Below, piece after piece: positions 8,470-17,504 of a DNA stretch of 64,000 bases. Position 1 is the first letter of the stretch; each line of letters begins with the position of its first letter. This DNA comes from JBMYTN01 sp049604415 (GTDB taxonomy: Bacteria; Pseudomonadota; Alphaproteobacteria; Rhodospirillales; Rhodospirillaceae): NCBI GenBank assembly GCA_049604415.1, contig JBMYTN010000013.1, positions 28,569-92,568 on the forward strand. Reading direction: 5' to 3'. A program made the translations under genes and the position numbers. Under the pieces are notes generated by a model that saw only the letters and a program-made list of their open reading frames with translations, searched no databases and was not told the origin of the DNA.

Positions 8470-9483
8470 TCAATGCCGGGTTTCGGAGCCTTTTGCCGCA
8501 CTGCCGAAAAGCGCGTCCACCTCAAACATGTAGACCGCTTTGCAAAACTCGCAAGTCACTTCGACTTGACCATTGTCGGCGATCTCCAACAACTCGGATT
8601 TCGGGAAAGATTTCAGGGTGTTTTCAACTTTTTCCGACGAGCACCGGCAGCGGAAAAACAGCGGGCGATAGCCATCAATGGCCAGTTCTTCGCCATGGAA
8701 CGGACGTCGCAGCAGGGATTGCGCGTCCAATCCGGCGTCCAAAAGTTCCGAATCGGTCAGGCTCTGGCCTAAGATCTTGGCCCGGTTCCAGGCCTCCGAC
8801 CAATCCTCGCCCATTTGCCCCCCGCCTTGCTGCCCGGATTGCGGTTGCGTGGCCTCGAAGCCCGGCATGCGCTGAACCATCAGGCAGACCGCGCCCAAAG
8901 AGCCCGCCAAACCGGGGCGGACGGCACTGCGCACCAGGGTGGAGACCTGTTCCGATTGCTGAAAATAGGCCTCCACGCAGGCCGAAACGGTCCCGCCTTC
9001 CAGGGCCGTGATGCCTTGATAGCGGTCCGTATGGGCGCCCTGATCGACGGTGAAGGCAATGGTGCCCTCGCCAACCAAGGTCGCCAGCGCGCCGGGAAAC
9101 GGTCCGGCCTCCATGCTGCCCCCGGCCTCCAGGGCCGCCGCGTTCAAGGCCGCCAGGGCATCATCCAAGCGAATGTCATCGGGGTCAAACCGAGCCAGAC
9201 CGCGCATGGCCCCGGTGCTGTCCATATCCACCACCAGGGTATGGACCGGACCGTTGCCTTGGATCTGCAGGGTAAAAATGCCCTCATATTTAAGACCAGA
9301 GGCCATGGCCGCCCCGACCGCCAGGGTTTCGGCCAGCAGATGGGCCACCGCAGGCGGATAGGCATGGGGGCCGATCATATCCGCCGCCACACCCCCGGCC
9401 CGAACCAGGCGACCGCGGAAGGCCCCGCCCATCAACTGGAAGGACAGGACCATATCCTCGGCAGCAGCGATCACGACAGGCAC
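8470..9483 (-). CDS. hslO: Hsp33 redox-regulated chaperone
   Basis: A 337-residue cytoplasmic holdase chaperone activated by oxidation. The zinc-binding cysteines are present at the C terminus as CRC and CEFC (about 284-316), and the N-terminal core has FRGRLVRAGG and the EGIFTLQIQGNGPV stretch. Reactive oxygen releases the zinc, forms disulfides and switches on chaperone activity. The gene follows argF and overlaps it by 13 bases if the GTG at 9483 is used; AAGGG lies about ten bases before it. ATG 9453 would remove ten residues. About 30 extra residues rich in Q and G (230-245) interrupt the middle. Confidence 0.92.
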   Translation of the reverse strand: MPVVIAAAEDMVLSFQLMGGAFRGRLVRAGGVAADMIGPHAYPPAVAHLLAETLAVGAAMASGLKYEGIFTLQIQGNGPVHTLVVDMDSTGAMRGLARFDPDDIRLDDALAALNAAALEAGGSMEAGPFPGALATLVGEGTIAFTVDQGAHTDRYQGITALEGGTVSACVEAYFQQSEQVSTLVRSAVRPGLAGSLGAVCLMVQRMPGFEATQPQSGQQGGGQMGEDWSEAWNRAKILGQSLTDSELLDAGLDAQSLLRRPFHGEELAIDGYRPLFFRCRCSSEKVENTLKSFPKSELLEIADNGQVEVTCEFCKAVYMFEVDALFGSAAKGSETRH

Positions 9484-10445
9484 CAGGCCAAGACGCCCTT
9501 TTGTGCATGCAGGCGGTTTTCCGCCTCGTCCCAGACCACCGAGCGCGGACCGTCAATCACCGCATCGGTGACCTCTTCGCCGCGATGGGCCGGCAGGCAA
9601 TGCATGAACACTGCCTTTGGATCGGCCTTGGCCATCAAAGCCTCATTGACCTGGAACGGGGCCAGCAAGCTGCGGCGGCGCTCCGCCTCGCCGGTGCCCT
9701 CATCGCTCATGGAAATCCAGGTGTCGGTGACCACACAATCGGCCCCAGCGACAGCGGCCTCAGCATCGGCCAGGACCTCGACCACACCGCCTTGGCCACG
9801 GGCCCAGGCGACGACCTCCGGATCCGGCTCCAGGCCCGGCGGGCAGGCCAGGCGCATGGTGAAGCCAAATTGCGCCGCCGCCTTGATCCAGGAGCAGGCC
9901 ACATTGTTGCCGTCGCCGGACCAGGCCACCACCTTGCCCGCGATTGGGCCGCGCACCTCTTCATAGGTCATCACATCGGCCAGGATCTGGCAGGGATGGG
10001 AAACATCGGTCAGCCCATTGATCACCGGGACCGAGGCATAGGTCGCCAGTTCGGTCAGCTTGGCCGCCCGGTCGGTCCGCAGCATGATCGCATCCACATA
10101 GCGCGACAGCACCCGGGCCGTATCGGCCACGGTCTCGCCCCGCCCAAGCTGGGTTTCGGTGTGGCTGAGCACGATCACATCACCGCCCAGCTGGCGCATG
10201 CCGACTTCGAAGGACACCCGGGTCCGGGTCGAGGGCTTTTCGAACACCAAGGCCAAGGTTTTGCCGACCAAGGGCTTTGCAGGCAGACCGAGGCGCTCGG
10301 TGTCGCCGGACTTATAGGCCTTGCCAATATCCAGGATCCGCCGCAGCACATCGGGTTCAAAGGCCGCCAGATCGAGGAAATGCCGGGGCTGATCGCCCCC
10401 AGCAGATCCCATGCCGAGACCGGCTTTTGACATTTGCAGGTTCAT
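9471..10445 (-). CDS. argF: ornithine carbamoyltransferase
   Basis: A 324-residue enzyme that joins ornithine and carbamoyl phosphate to give citrulline in arginine synthesis. Diagnostic motifs are STRTR (carbamoyl-phosphate loop), HPCQILAD, and HCLPAHRGEE near the C terminus. The ATG at 10445 is one base after the argD stop and has GGAGG nine bases upstream inside argD, which decides the start. It is coupled with argD upstream and hslO downstream, an order common in alphaproteobacteria. Confidence 0.94.
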   Translation of the reverse strand: MNLQMSKAGLGMGSAGGDQPRHFLDLAAFEPDVLRRILDIGKAYKSGDTERLGLPAKPLVGKTLALVFEKPSTRTRVSFEVGMRQLGGDVIVLSHTETQLGRGETVADTARVLSRYVDAIMLRTDRAAKLTELATYASVPVINGLTDVSHPCQILADVMTYEEVRGPIAGKVVAWSGDGNNVACSWIKAAAQFGFTMRLACPPGLEPDPEVVAWARGQGGVVEVLADAEAAVAGADCVVTDTWISMSDEGTGEAERRRSLLAPFQVNEALMAKADPKAVFMHCLPAHRGEEVTDAVIDGPRSVVWDEAENRLHAQKGVLAWCLS

Positions 10446-10446
10446 C

Positions 10447-11643
10447 TTACGCCGCCTCCGCCGCGAGGCCATCAAACGCCGCGCCCATCATGGTCAAGGC
10501 AATGGCGATCTCGTCCTCGGTGGTGATCAAAGGCGGCAGCAACCGCACCACATTATTGGCCGCCGGGACGCACAGCAGTCCCTGGGCCTGGAACGCACCG
10601 ACCACAGCACCGTTGGTCAGAGGATCCGCAATCTTGATCCCTATCATCATCCCTTCCCCCCGAACTTCAGCGATTTGAGTCGGGTGGGCATCGGCCAAAT
10701 GTTGCAAAGCCTGCAACAGCACCGCCCCCCGGCTCGACACGCCGGTCAGGAATTCTTCTTCTAACACCACATCCAACACCGCATTGGCGGCCGCCATGGC
10801 CAGCGGATTGCCGCCAAAGGTCGAGCCATGGCTGCCCGGACCGAAGGCCCGTGCGACCTCGGCAGTGGCCAGACAGGCCCCGACTGGGAAGCCCCCGCCC
10901 AGGCCCTTGGCCAGCGCCATCACATCGGGCGCTGCCCCCCCGGCCATTTGATAGCCAAACAAGGATCCGGTCCGACCGATCCCGGTCTGAACCTCGTCAT
11001 AGATCAGCACCAAACCGAACTCATCGGCCATGGCCCGCAAGCCAGCCAAATAACCCTCCGGCGGCAGATTGATGCCGCCCTCGCCCTGGATCGGCTCGAC
11101 CAGGATGGCAGCACTTTCTGCCGTCACCGCAGCCCGGGCTTCATTCAGATTGCCAAAGGGCACCCGATCAAAGCCATCGAGCAGCGGGGCGAAGCCCACC
11201 GTGTTCTTGGCTTGGCCGCCTGCAGAAATGGTCGCGATCGTGCGGCCATGGAAAGCATCCTGGGTCGCGATAACCCGGTTGCGCTCCGGCGTGCCAAGCA
11301 CTTCGGCATGGTAGCGCCGGGCCATTTTGATGCAGGCCTCCACCGCTTCCGCCCCGGAATTGCAGAAAAAGGCCTGGTCGGCAAAGCTGTTGGCCACCAA
11401 GCGTTCCGCCAGCCGGGTTTGCCCCGGGATCCGGTAGAGATTGGAGGTGTGCCACAGCCGACCGGCCTGGTCTTGCAGGGCTTGCACCAAGTGCGGATGG
11501 GCATGGCCTAAGGCATTGACCGCCACCCCAGCGCCGAAGTCCAGAAATCGTCGCCCATCGACAGCGGTCAGCCAGACCCCTTCGCCAGACTCGAATTCCA
11601 GATCGTACCGCGCATAGTTTGGCATCACCGCCGAAGTCGTCAT
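10447..11643 (-). CDS. argD: acetylornithine aminotransferase
   Basis: A 398-residue class III PLP aminotransferase. The lysine that binds PLP is in ALAKGLGGGFPVGA. Substrate features are FCNSGAEAVEACIKMARRY, AFHGRT and IYDEVQTGIGRTG. It converts N-acetylglutamate semialdehyde to N-acetylornithine, and may also act in lysine synthesis. ATG 11643 begins the family-typical MTTSAVMPNYAR sequence; a weak GGGA lies before it. First gene of the argD-argF-hslO-lipoprotein unit; the 293 bases upstream hold no gene and presumably the promoter. Confidence 0.93.
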   Translation of the reverse strand: MTTSAVMPNYARYDLEFESGEGVWLTAVDGRRFLDFGAGVAVNALGHAHPHLVQALQDQAGRLWHTSNLYRIPGQTRLAERLVANSFADQAFFCNSGAEAVEACIKMARRYHAEVLGTPERNRVIATQDAFHGRTIATISAGGQAKNTVGFAPLLDGFDRVPFGNLNEARAAVTAESAAILVEPIQGEGGINLPPEGYLAGLRAMADEFGLVLIYDEVQTGIGRTGSLFGYQMAGGAAPDVMALAKGLGGGFPVGACLATAEVARAFGPGSHGSTFGGNPLAMAAANAVLDVVLEEEFLTGVSSRGAVLLQALQHLADAHPTQIAEVRGEGMMIGIKIADPLTNGAVVGAFQAQGLLCVPAANNVVRLLPPLITTEDEIAIALTMMGAAFDGLAAEAA

Positions 11644-11936
11644 TGTCCCGTACCGCTCAGAAAAACAATAGGCGACCAGAGCCATTTGCATTCAACCCCT
11701 TCCACCGCAATAAACCCTTGCAGTTGAACAGGTTGGACTGAAAAAAGCTCGTTGCCGCCCGCCACTGACGGGCTGGTACCCGCCAAAAGAAAGCGGCTGT
11801 TATCGCTCGGCAGGCCCCGGCCTGTCAATCTCGGGATTGTTTTTGCGGTGGAATGATGTGTTTTGGCCCATCCAATGGCGTTCAGACCGGATCACCGAGT
11901 CGAATCATCGGTTTTGGCGCTGAAAACTGCCCAGAG

Positions 11937-12938
11937 CTATAGGAACGGATCGTCGTTACGTTCCAGGACCGCGACATATTGCGCGATGCCGTCCTCCAGG
12001 CTGGTGAAGGCCTTGTCATAGCCCGCCTTGCGCAGCCGCCCCATCTCGGCCTGGGTGAAATATTGATATTTGTCCCGAATCGCTTCCGGAGTGTCGCGCC
12101 AACTGATCTGGGCGTTCAGGCCCAAAGCGCGATACACCCCTGTGGCTAGATCCAGGAAGGAGCGCGCCTGGCCCGTGCCGACATTATACAAATCCGACGG
12201 GAAGGCCGCAGCGGGTTGGGCCAGGAACCACAGCAAGATGTCGACCACATCCCCGACCCAGACAAAGTCCCGCAACTGGCCACCATCGGCATAATCGGGA
12301 TGGTGGGAGCGGAACAGCGGAAAGCTCTCGCCCGCTTTGGCGATCGGGTGAACTTGAGACACCACGGAGCTTTGCGGTCCCTTATGGAACTCGTTGGGGC
12401 CATAGACATTGAAGAATTTGAACCCGGCCCAGCGTTTCGGGGTCGGGCGCGCCTTGGAGAGATCATCGGCGATACGCCGATCGGTCATATGCTTTGACCA
12501 GCCATAGGCATTCAGCGGTCGGAACCGGGCCAGATGGGCGGGATCCCAGCCATCGGCAAAGCCTTCGGCCCCGTCGCCATAGGTCGCCGCGCTGGAGGCA
12601 TAGAGGAAGGTCACATCATTGACGGCAGCCCAATGCCACAGATCCAGGGTCAGGCGGATGTTGTTTTCCAGGATCCGGTCCACATCCCGCTCGGTGGTGG
12701 CGGAAATCGCGCCAAGATGCAGGATCGCCTGCACATCCCCGGGGCGCTTATTGGACTCCAGATAGGCCATTAGATCTTCCGGGCGGATGATATCCCGCAA
12801 GCCCCGCTTGGCGAGATTGCGCCATTTGGTGCCATCGCGCAGCCGGTCCACGGCGACCACATCGTCATAGCCAGCCCGCTCCAAGCCCTCAAGGACATTG
12901 GATCCAATAAACCCCGCCGCGCCGGTTACGATGATCAT
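11937..12938 (-). CDS. hldD: ADP-L-glycero-D-manno-heptose-6-epimerase
   Basis: A 333-residue short-chain dehydrogenase/epimerase that converts ADP-D-glycero- to ADP-L-glycero-manno-heptose for the LPS inner core. It shows the NAD(P) motif GAAGFIGSN at the N terminus, the catalytic YGWSK, and the family segments FKFFNVYGPNE and FVWVGDVVDILLW. ATG 12938 is set by GGGGAGG five bases upstream; the GTG at 12944 overlaps that ribosome site and is rejected. It stands alone, divergent from the UbiK-like gene. Confidence 0.9.
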   Translation of the reverse strand: MIIVTGAAGFIGSNVLEGLERAGYDDVVAVDRLRDGTKWRNLAKRGLRDIIRPEDLMAYLESNKRPGDVQAILHLGAISATTERDVDRILENNIRLTLDLWHWAAVNDVTFLYASSAATYGDGAEGFADGWDPAHLARFRPLNAYGWSKHMTDRRIADDLSKARPTPKRWAGFKFFNVYGPNEFHKGPQSSVVSQVHPIAKAGESFPLFRSHHPDYADGGQLRDFVWVGDVVDILLWFLAQPAAAFPSDLYNVGTGQARSFLDLATGVYRALGLNAQISWRDTPEAIRDKYQYFTQAEMGRLRKAGYDKAFTSLEDGIAQYVAVLERNDDPFL

Positions 12939-13219
12939 CCGCACCTCCCCTTGGGATCCCGTCCATTTGGGAAGCCCGTTATTTTCGGCCTAAGCCTGCG
13001 CCGGGTTATAACGACCCACGACCAGCCCGACAACGTGATCAGAGCGCAACGCTGTTGCACAAAACGAACCGAGCTGGACAAAATCCCTCGGAAATGGGCC
13101 TCGTTTCGGCCCCGAAGCGCCGTCCAGTGCCTTGAACCCCCCAGACCGGCAGGCCATACTCGCCCCCGCACGGGTCCATAGTCAGGGCCTGGAGTGCTGC
13201 GGGCATGGGAGATGGCTTG

Positions 13220-13654
13220 ATGGATATGCGCAATAGGTTTTTCGACGACCTGTCCAAGGTGGCAGGCGGCGCTCTGGGCGCTTTGGGAGGCCTTCGCGAA
13301 GAAATCGAAGTCATTGTCCGCAACCGCACCGAACGGATGGTCGCCACCATGGATCTGGTGCCCCGGGAAGAGTTCGAGGTCGTCCGCGAGATGGCCGCCG
13401 AAGCCCGCGCCCGCCAGGAAGAGCTGGAACTGCGCGTCGCTGAGCTGGAAAATGCCCTGGAAAAGCAGAGCAAAGGCACCAAAGCCGCTGCTGCCGCTGG
13501 CACCGCCACCCGCGCCCGCCGCGCGCCGAGCACCGCCCGACGCAGCCCGGCAGCGGCGAAAAAAGCTGCGGCAGAGGGTGCGGAGTCGGCCGCTGAGCCC
13601 AGCACTGCCGACGCTCCGGCAAAAGACTCCGGGGATCCCTCAACCGAGGACTAA
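13220..13654 (+). CDS. BMFP/UbiK-like accessory factor with Ala-rich tail
   Basis: A 144-residue protein whose first 80 residues match the BMFP/UbiK family: NRFFDDLSKVAGGAL, then MDLVPREEFEVVREM and a coiled coil (about 47-80). UbiK assists assembly of the ubiquinone-synthesis complex in E. coli. The last 60 residues are a disordered, Ala/Pro/Arg-rich tail, longer than in E. coli. ATG 13220 has GGGAGA seven bases upstream; an in-frame ATG at 13205 adds five residues and is the alternative. Confidence 0.8.
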   Translation: MDMRNRFFDDLSKVAGGALGALGGLREEIEVIVRNRTERMVATMDLVPREEFEVVREMAAEARARQEELELRVAELENALEKQSKGTKAAAAAGTATRARRAPSTARRSPAAAKKAAAEGAESAAEPSTADAPAKDSGDPSTED

Positions 13655-14033
13655 TACAACGGTGCAATCCAGAACGCCAAAGAACCCCTTGGGCCTCTCC
13701 GGGCCGCAAAGGGGCTTAGATCCTTTGACTTTTGGCCCTATCCTCCTCTAAACAGCACAAGGTTACTGTGAGATTCCACAGGCCGTGACGCAGCCCCTGT
13801 GCCAGGGATCAGGGCGCTAAAACGCCCGGGTCACGGGAGCGGGGCTGGAATGGCTCCAATCGACAAGATGTTGTAACGGACTTTTGCTTGAATACTAAAG
13901 AAAGCGGGGTCAAACTAAGAATAGTGGTGACCGACTGTTGGAGACCCAGATTTCGTGGTCCACACAAGGACAAGACGCTCTGGCGCAGCAGACCCGGCAC
14001 TCCCCACCCCCGCATTTATCGGAGGATTAGGGC
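13655..14033 (+). other. intergenic region, no gene seen
   Basis: This 379-base gap has no convincing reading frame. A hairpin with CCCCTT (13686-13691) and AAGGGG (13709-13714) follows the UbiK-like gene and may end its transcript. TTGACT at 13727 with TCTAAA 16 bases later is a weak promoter candidate for ybjN. GGAGG just before 14034 is the ybjN ribosome site. Confidence 0.4.
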
Positions 14034-14534
14034 ATGACCACAGTGGTGGCTACCGCCGAAACGGCGACTCCCAACCCCATCGATGTGATTGAAACCGTCG
14101 TCGCCCTGAAGGAATGGACCTTCGAGCGCCGTTCGGAACAAGAAATGGCTGTCGAAGTGCCGGGCCACTGGTGCGATTACGGCCTGTTTTTCGCTTGGTC
14201 AGAAGAGCTCGATGCCCTGCATTTTTCCTGCGCCTTCGATATGCGGGTGCCGGAGTCTCGCCGGACGCCGATTTTTGAGTTGCTCTCGATTTTGAATGAG
14301 CGGCTCTGGGTTGGCCATTTCTCGCTCTGGAGCGAAACCGGCATCCCGATGTTCCGCCACACGGTCCTGCTCAATGCCCGGGAAACCAACCAGGGTGCCA
14401 TCGAGGATCTGGTGGAAGTGGCCGTCGGGGAGTGTGAGCGCTTCTACCCCGCCTTCCAGTTCACCATTTGGGGCGGCAAGAGCGCGACCGAGGCGGTCGA
14501 ATCCGCTCTGCTGGAAACCATGGGCGAGGCCTAG
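14034..14534 (+). CDS. YbjN domain-containing protein
   Basis: A 166-residue protein of the YbjN (DUF1790-like) superfamily, with WTFERRSEQEMAVEVPG, the central FSLWSETGIPMFRHTVLL and the helical tail VAVGECERFYPAFQF. YbjN-fold proteins resemble type III secretion chaperones; E. coli YbjN influences motility and stress. The biochemical role is not known. A GGAGG ribosome site precedes ATG 14034. The gene lies eight bases before proC and is probably cotranscribed with it, as in many alphaproteobacteria. Confidence 0.85.
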   Translation: MTTVVATAETATPNPIDVIETVVALKEWTFERRSEQEMAVEVPGHWCDYGLFFAWSEELDALHFSCAFDMRVPESRRTPIFELLSILNERLWVGHFSLWSETGIPMFRHTVLLNARETNQGAIEDLVEVAVGECERFYPAFQFTIWGGKSATEAVESALLETMGEA

Positions 14535-14542
14535 GCCCGCCC

Positions 14543-15424
14543 ATGTCTGTTTCCCCTTCTGACATGGCCCAGCCGCCGCGCAGCCTGTCCGGCGCGGGCC
14601 CCGACGGGCGACCGCCTCAAGTGCTGTTGATCGGTGCGGGCAAAATGGGCGGGGCTATGGCCCGGGGCTGGCTGGCGCGGGGCTTGCCGCCGGAAAACCT
14701 CGCCGTCGTCGATCCAAGCCTGCCTGCCCTGCAAAACGGCGTGACCAGCTTCCCCAGCGCGGATGCCTTGTTCCTGCGCTTGGGCAGCAGCGTTCCCGAT
14801 GTGGTCGTCGTGGCGATCAAGCCGCAATTGTTTGCCAGCCTATTGCCCGCCTATGCGCCCCTGGCCAAGGCCGGAGCCCTGTTCTTTTCCGTCGCCGCCG
14901 GACAGACCCTTTCGGGCATGCAAGATCTGCTGGGCGGATCGGCCCGTCTGGTGCGCGCCATGCCCAACACACCGGCTTCCGTTGGCTGGGGCATGACGGT
15001 GATGGTCGCCGGGGATGGGGTTCAGTTGCAGGACCGAACCCTGTGCTCCGCTTTGGCCAACGCCATTGGCGATACGGCCTGGGTCGAAGACGAAGCCTTG
15101 ATGGATGCGGTCACCGCCATTTCCGGCAGCGGCCCGGCCTATGTGTTCCAATTGACCGAAAGCCTGACCCAAGGCGCAGAGGCCCTTGGCCTGCCCAAGG
15201 ACCTCGCGGCCCTGCTGGCCCGACGCACGGTGATTGGCGCTGGCGTGCTGATGGATCGGGACCCAAGTCCGGCCAGCACCCTGCGGGAAAATGTCACCAG
15301 CCCGGGCGGGACCACCGCTGCGGCCCTCGAGGTCCTGCGCGCGGAGCCCGTTGGCATGACCGATCTGGTGACCAAAGCGGTCACAGCGGCCCGAGACCGC
15401 TCCCAAGCCCTTGCAAAACCGTGA
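14543..15424 (+). CDS. proC: pyrroline-5-carboxylate reductase
   Basis: A 293-residue enzyme that makes proline from pyrroline-5-carboxylate with NAD(P)H. The Rossmann motif GAGKMGGAMARGW, the VVVAIKPQ segment, MPNTPASVGWGMT and the dimer signature ISGSGPAYVFQLTESL are all present, with VTSPGGTTAAALEVL near the C terminus. ATG 14543 is eight bases after ybjN and gives about 25 residues before the Rossmann fold; ATG 14564 would give a shorter N terminus. No strong ribosome site is seen at either, so coupling with ybjN is likely. Confidence 0.92.
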   Translation: MSVSPSDMAQPPRSLSGAGPDGRPPQVLLIGAGKMGGAMARGWLARGLPPENLAVVDPSLPALQNGVTSFPSADALFLRLGSSVPDVVVVAIKPQLFASLLPAYAPLAKAGALFFSVAAGQTLSGMQDLLGGSARLVRAMPNTPASVGWGMTVMVAGDGVQLQDRTLCSALANAIGDTAWVEDEALMDAVTAISGSGPAYVFQLTESLTQGAEALGLPKDLAALLARRTVIGAGVLMDRDPSPASTLRENVTSPGGTTAAALEVLRAEPVGMTDLVTKAVTAARDRSQALAKP

Positions 15425-15535
15425 CGGGTCACGACATCTGCTGTTTCTCCGGTTTGTTTCTTTGGCCGCTCACGCATAAACAGGACAGGGTTAGCGGCCC
15501 AAGCCCCGCCCCATTCTCTTAGGGACCCCGCCAGC

Positions 15536-16354
15536 ATGAGCCAGCAAGACAGCCAAGGACCCCAGCCCTCTGACTCCGGATCCGAGGGACCGGCCCGGGA
15601 CCCCTTGGAATTGGCTCCGGACCCGACCCCGGTGACCCCGGACGATATTCTGGAGTGCTTGCTCAGCTTGGCCAGCAATGGCGGCTGGAGTTCGGCAACC
15701 CCGGCCAATGCGGCGGAGACCCTGGGTGTGCCACTGGCCGCCGTGCGCAGCCTCTACCCGGCCCCATTGGACATTCTATTGGCCTGGAATACCAAGATCG
15801 ATGCCCTGATGCATGGTGGGGAGGCCCTGGAGGCCCATGGCAGCGTCGATATCAGCGGCATTGAGGAAACCATCCCTGACCAGCTTTTCGATCAGCTGAT
15901 GCGCCGCTTTGATGCCTTGGCCCCCCACAAAGCTGCCGTTGCGGCGCTGCCAACCCTGATCGCCCGGGACCCCTCCCTGGCGGTTGCGGGCGCATTCGCC
16001 CTCAGCCGCTCCATGGCCATGGCTCTGGAAGCAGCCGGGGTTTCCTCCGACGGTCCCATCGGCATTGTCCGCATCAAGGCCCTAAGCGCGGTGTGGCTGG
16101 TCAGCCTGCGGACCTGGTTGGAGGATGACAGTGCCGATATGAGCAAGACCATGGCCGGGCTGGACAAGATGCTTAAGCGCTTAGACGGTCTGGCCAATGG
16201 CATCGGTCCCAAGGGCTTCAGCCCACGCGGGCTGGCCAAGGGGTTTGGCAATCCCTTTGAGGCGTTGCGCCGCTTTGCGCCCGGCTCGAAGAAGACCGCT
16301 GAGGCCGCCGATGACGGATATGGCACCAGCGAATCGGATCCAGACCTTGTGTAG
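15536..16354 (+). CDS. TetR/COQ9-like helical protein beside a phasin gene
   Basis: A 272-residue protein. Residues about 35-95 form a TetR-like helix-turn-helix segment (DDILECLLSLASNGGWSSAT, then AAETLGVPLAAVRSLYP). The remainder is helical and carries DALAPHKAAVAALP and LRTWLEDDSADMSKTMAGLD, a pattern shared by COQ9 and TetR-type C-terminal domains in alphaproteobacteria. It may be a regulator or a lipid-binding COQ9 relative. The phasin gene directly downstream suggests, but does not prove, a role in polyhydroxyalkanoate control. Confidence 0.6.
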   Translation: MSQQDSQGPQPSDSGSEGPARDPLELAPDPTPVTPDDILECLLSLASNGGWSSATPANAAETLGVPLAAVRSLYPAPLDILLAWNTKIDALMHGGEALEAHGSVDISGIEETIPDQLFDQLMRRFDALAPHKAAVAALPTLIARDPSLAVAGAFALSRSMAMALEAAGVSSDGPIGIVRIKALSAVWLVSLRTWLEDDSADMSKTMAGLDKMLKRLDGLANGIGPKGFSPRGLAKGFGNPFEALRRFAPGSKKTAEAADDGYGTSESDPDLV

Positions 16355-16421
16355 AATTCATCGGTGACCGGGGATCTTCTATCCACCAAATCGATGATAT
16401 TGCACTGCAAAAAACTTGCTG

Positions 16422-16449
16422 TTGACAGGATTTAGGTCCTACTCTTAGG
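16422..16449 (+). promoter_or_regulatory. candidate sigma70 promoter of the phasin gene
   Basis: A consensus TTGACA at 16422-16427 is followed after 16 bases by CTTAGG (16444-16449), a poor -10 element. It lies about 60 bases before the phasin start, which has its own GGGGAG ribosome site. The -35 match is perfect but the -10 is weak, so this is a suggestion only. Confidence 0.4.
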
Positions 16450-16509
16450 GTCCGCGCCGAAGGTTCGCAGACGCGGCCAGAGCAATTTTGACCCCAGGGG
16501 AGACTACCA

Positions 16510-16953
16510 ATGGCGAAGCAGCCGGAAACCGTTTTTGATTTCGACATCTCCAAATATCTGACCGACATGAAGGTCCCCGGCGTTGACTGGGACTCCGTGG
16601 TCGCCAGCCAGCAAAAGAACATCGAAGCCCTGACCGCCGCCAACAAGCTGGCGTTCGAAGGCATGCAGGCCGTGATGAAGCGTCAAGCTGAAATCATCCG
16701 TCAGTCCATGGAAGAAGCCGCTTCCGCTGCCCAGGGCGTGGCCTCCGCCGAAGATCCGCAAACCAAAGTCGCTCTTCAAACCGAAGTGACCAAGGAAACC
16801 TTCGAAAAGGCCATCTCCAACATGCGCGAGCTGTCCGAAATGATGGCGAAGTCCAACACCGAAGTGTTCGAAATGCTGAACTCCCGCATCAGCGCCGTTC
16901 TCGACGAAGTCAAGGACGTGGTCGCCAAGACCAACGCTGTCGCCAAGAAGTAA
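16510..16953 (+). CDS. phaP: phasin family protein
   Basis: A 147-residue, almost entirely helical, amphipathic protein of the Phasin_2 family. Typical segments are ASQQKNIEALTAANKLAFEG, MQAVMKRQAEIIRQSMEEA and FEKAISNMRELSEMMAKSN. Phasins coat polyhydroxyalkanoate granules and limit their coalescence. GGGGAG seven bases upstream and a very strong terminator downstream suggest a highly expressed single gene. Codons are strongly biased toward C-ending forms and AAG/GAA, in keeping with high expression. No PHA synthase lies in the window. Confidence 0.88.
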   Translation: MAKQPETVFDFDISKYLTDMKVPGVDWDSVVASQQKNIEALTAANKLAFEGMQAVMKRQAEIIRQSMEEAASAAQGVASAEDPQTKVALQTEVTKETFEKAISNMRELSEMMAKSNTEVFEMLNSRISAVLDEVKDVVAKTNAVAKK

Positions 16954-16995
16954 GGCTTCTTCGGCGCCACGCTGGCGTTTCCCACTTTTAAAATT

Positions 16996-17028
16996 GCCGC
17001 CGGTCTTCGGGATCGGCGGCTTTTTTTT
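16996..17028 (+). terminator. strong intrinsic terminator after the phasin gene
   Basis: GCCGCCGGTC (16996-17005) pairs with GATCGGCGGC (17011-17020), one G-T pair, TTCGG loop, followed by eight T residues (17021-17028). Textbook rho-independent terminator 43 bases after the stop. Confidence 0.93.
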
Positions 17029-17127
17029 GACCGCAGCGCAACAGCCCTGCGCCAAGCCATGGCGAGCGGCCCGCAGGCCTGTTACACCATCGGTCTGTTT
17101 GTCACTCCGACCGTTTGGACCTGCGCC

Positions 17128-17478
17128 ATGACCGAACCCTCTGCCCCGGCAAGCTTTGACGATTTCCTGAAACTCGACATCCGGGTTGGCACCATCATCG
17201 AGGTCGCGCCTTATCCCGAAGCCCGGAAACCGGCCTATAAGCTGGTGATCGACTTTGGCGATCCCATTGGCACCAAGCGGTCCTCGGCCCAAATCACGGT
17301 GCATTACACATCCGAAAGCCTGATGGGTCGCCAAGTGGCCGCCGTTGTCAATTTTCCGCCAAAACAAATTGGCAAATTCATCAGCGAGTGTTTGGTGCTG
17401 GGGTTCCCCGATGCAGATGGCGCTGTGGTGCTGATCGGCCCGGACCAGGCCGTGCCGAAGGGCGGGCGCCTCTACTAA
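17128..17478 (+). CDS. csaA: CsaA-like tRNA-binding domain protein
   Basis: A 116-residue OB-fold protein. It has the tRNA_bind domain pattern: FLKLDIRVGTIIEV, PAYKLVIDFG, SSAQITVHYT, VVNFPPKQIGKFISECLVLGF and the closing PDQAVPKGGRLY. This size and the PPKQI motif are typical of CsaA/YgjH, which have been linked to protein export and tRNA binding. ATG 17128 begins the family-length protein; the frame is open to 17059 but the extra residues do not match. It sits between the phasin terminator and a Sel1-type gene. Confidence 0.87.
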   Translation: MTEPSAPASFDDFLKLDIRVGTIIEVAPYPEARKPAYKLVIDFGDPIGTKRSSAQITVHYTSESLMGRQVAAVVNFPPKQIGKFISECLVLGFPDADGAVVLIGPDQAVPKGGRLY

Positions 17479-17504
17479 TTTGGTAAAGCGGTGGGATCAG
17501 CCGG

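Noticed and set aside
13800..14015. Small RNA or tRNA-like gene in the gap before ybjN
   Set aside because: No cloverleaf, no TTC-type T-loop and no clear terminator could be drawn.
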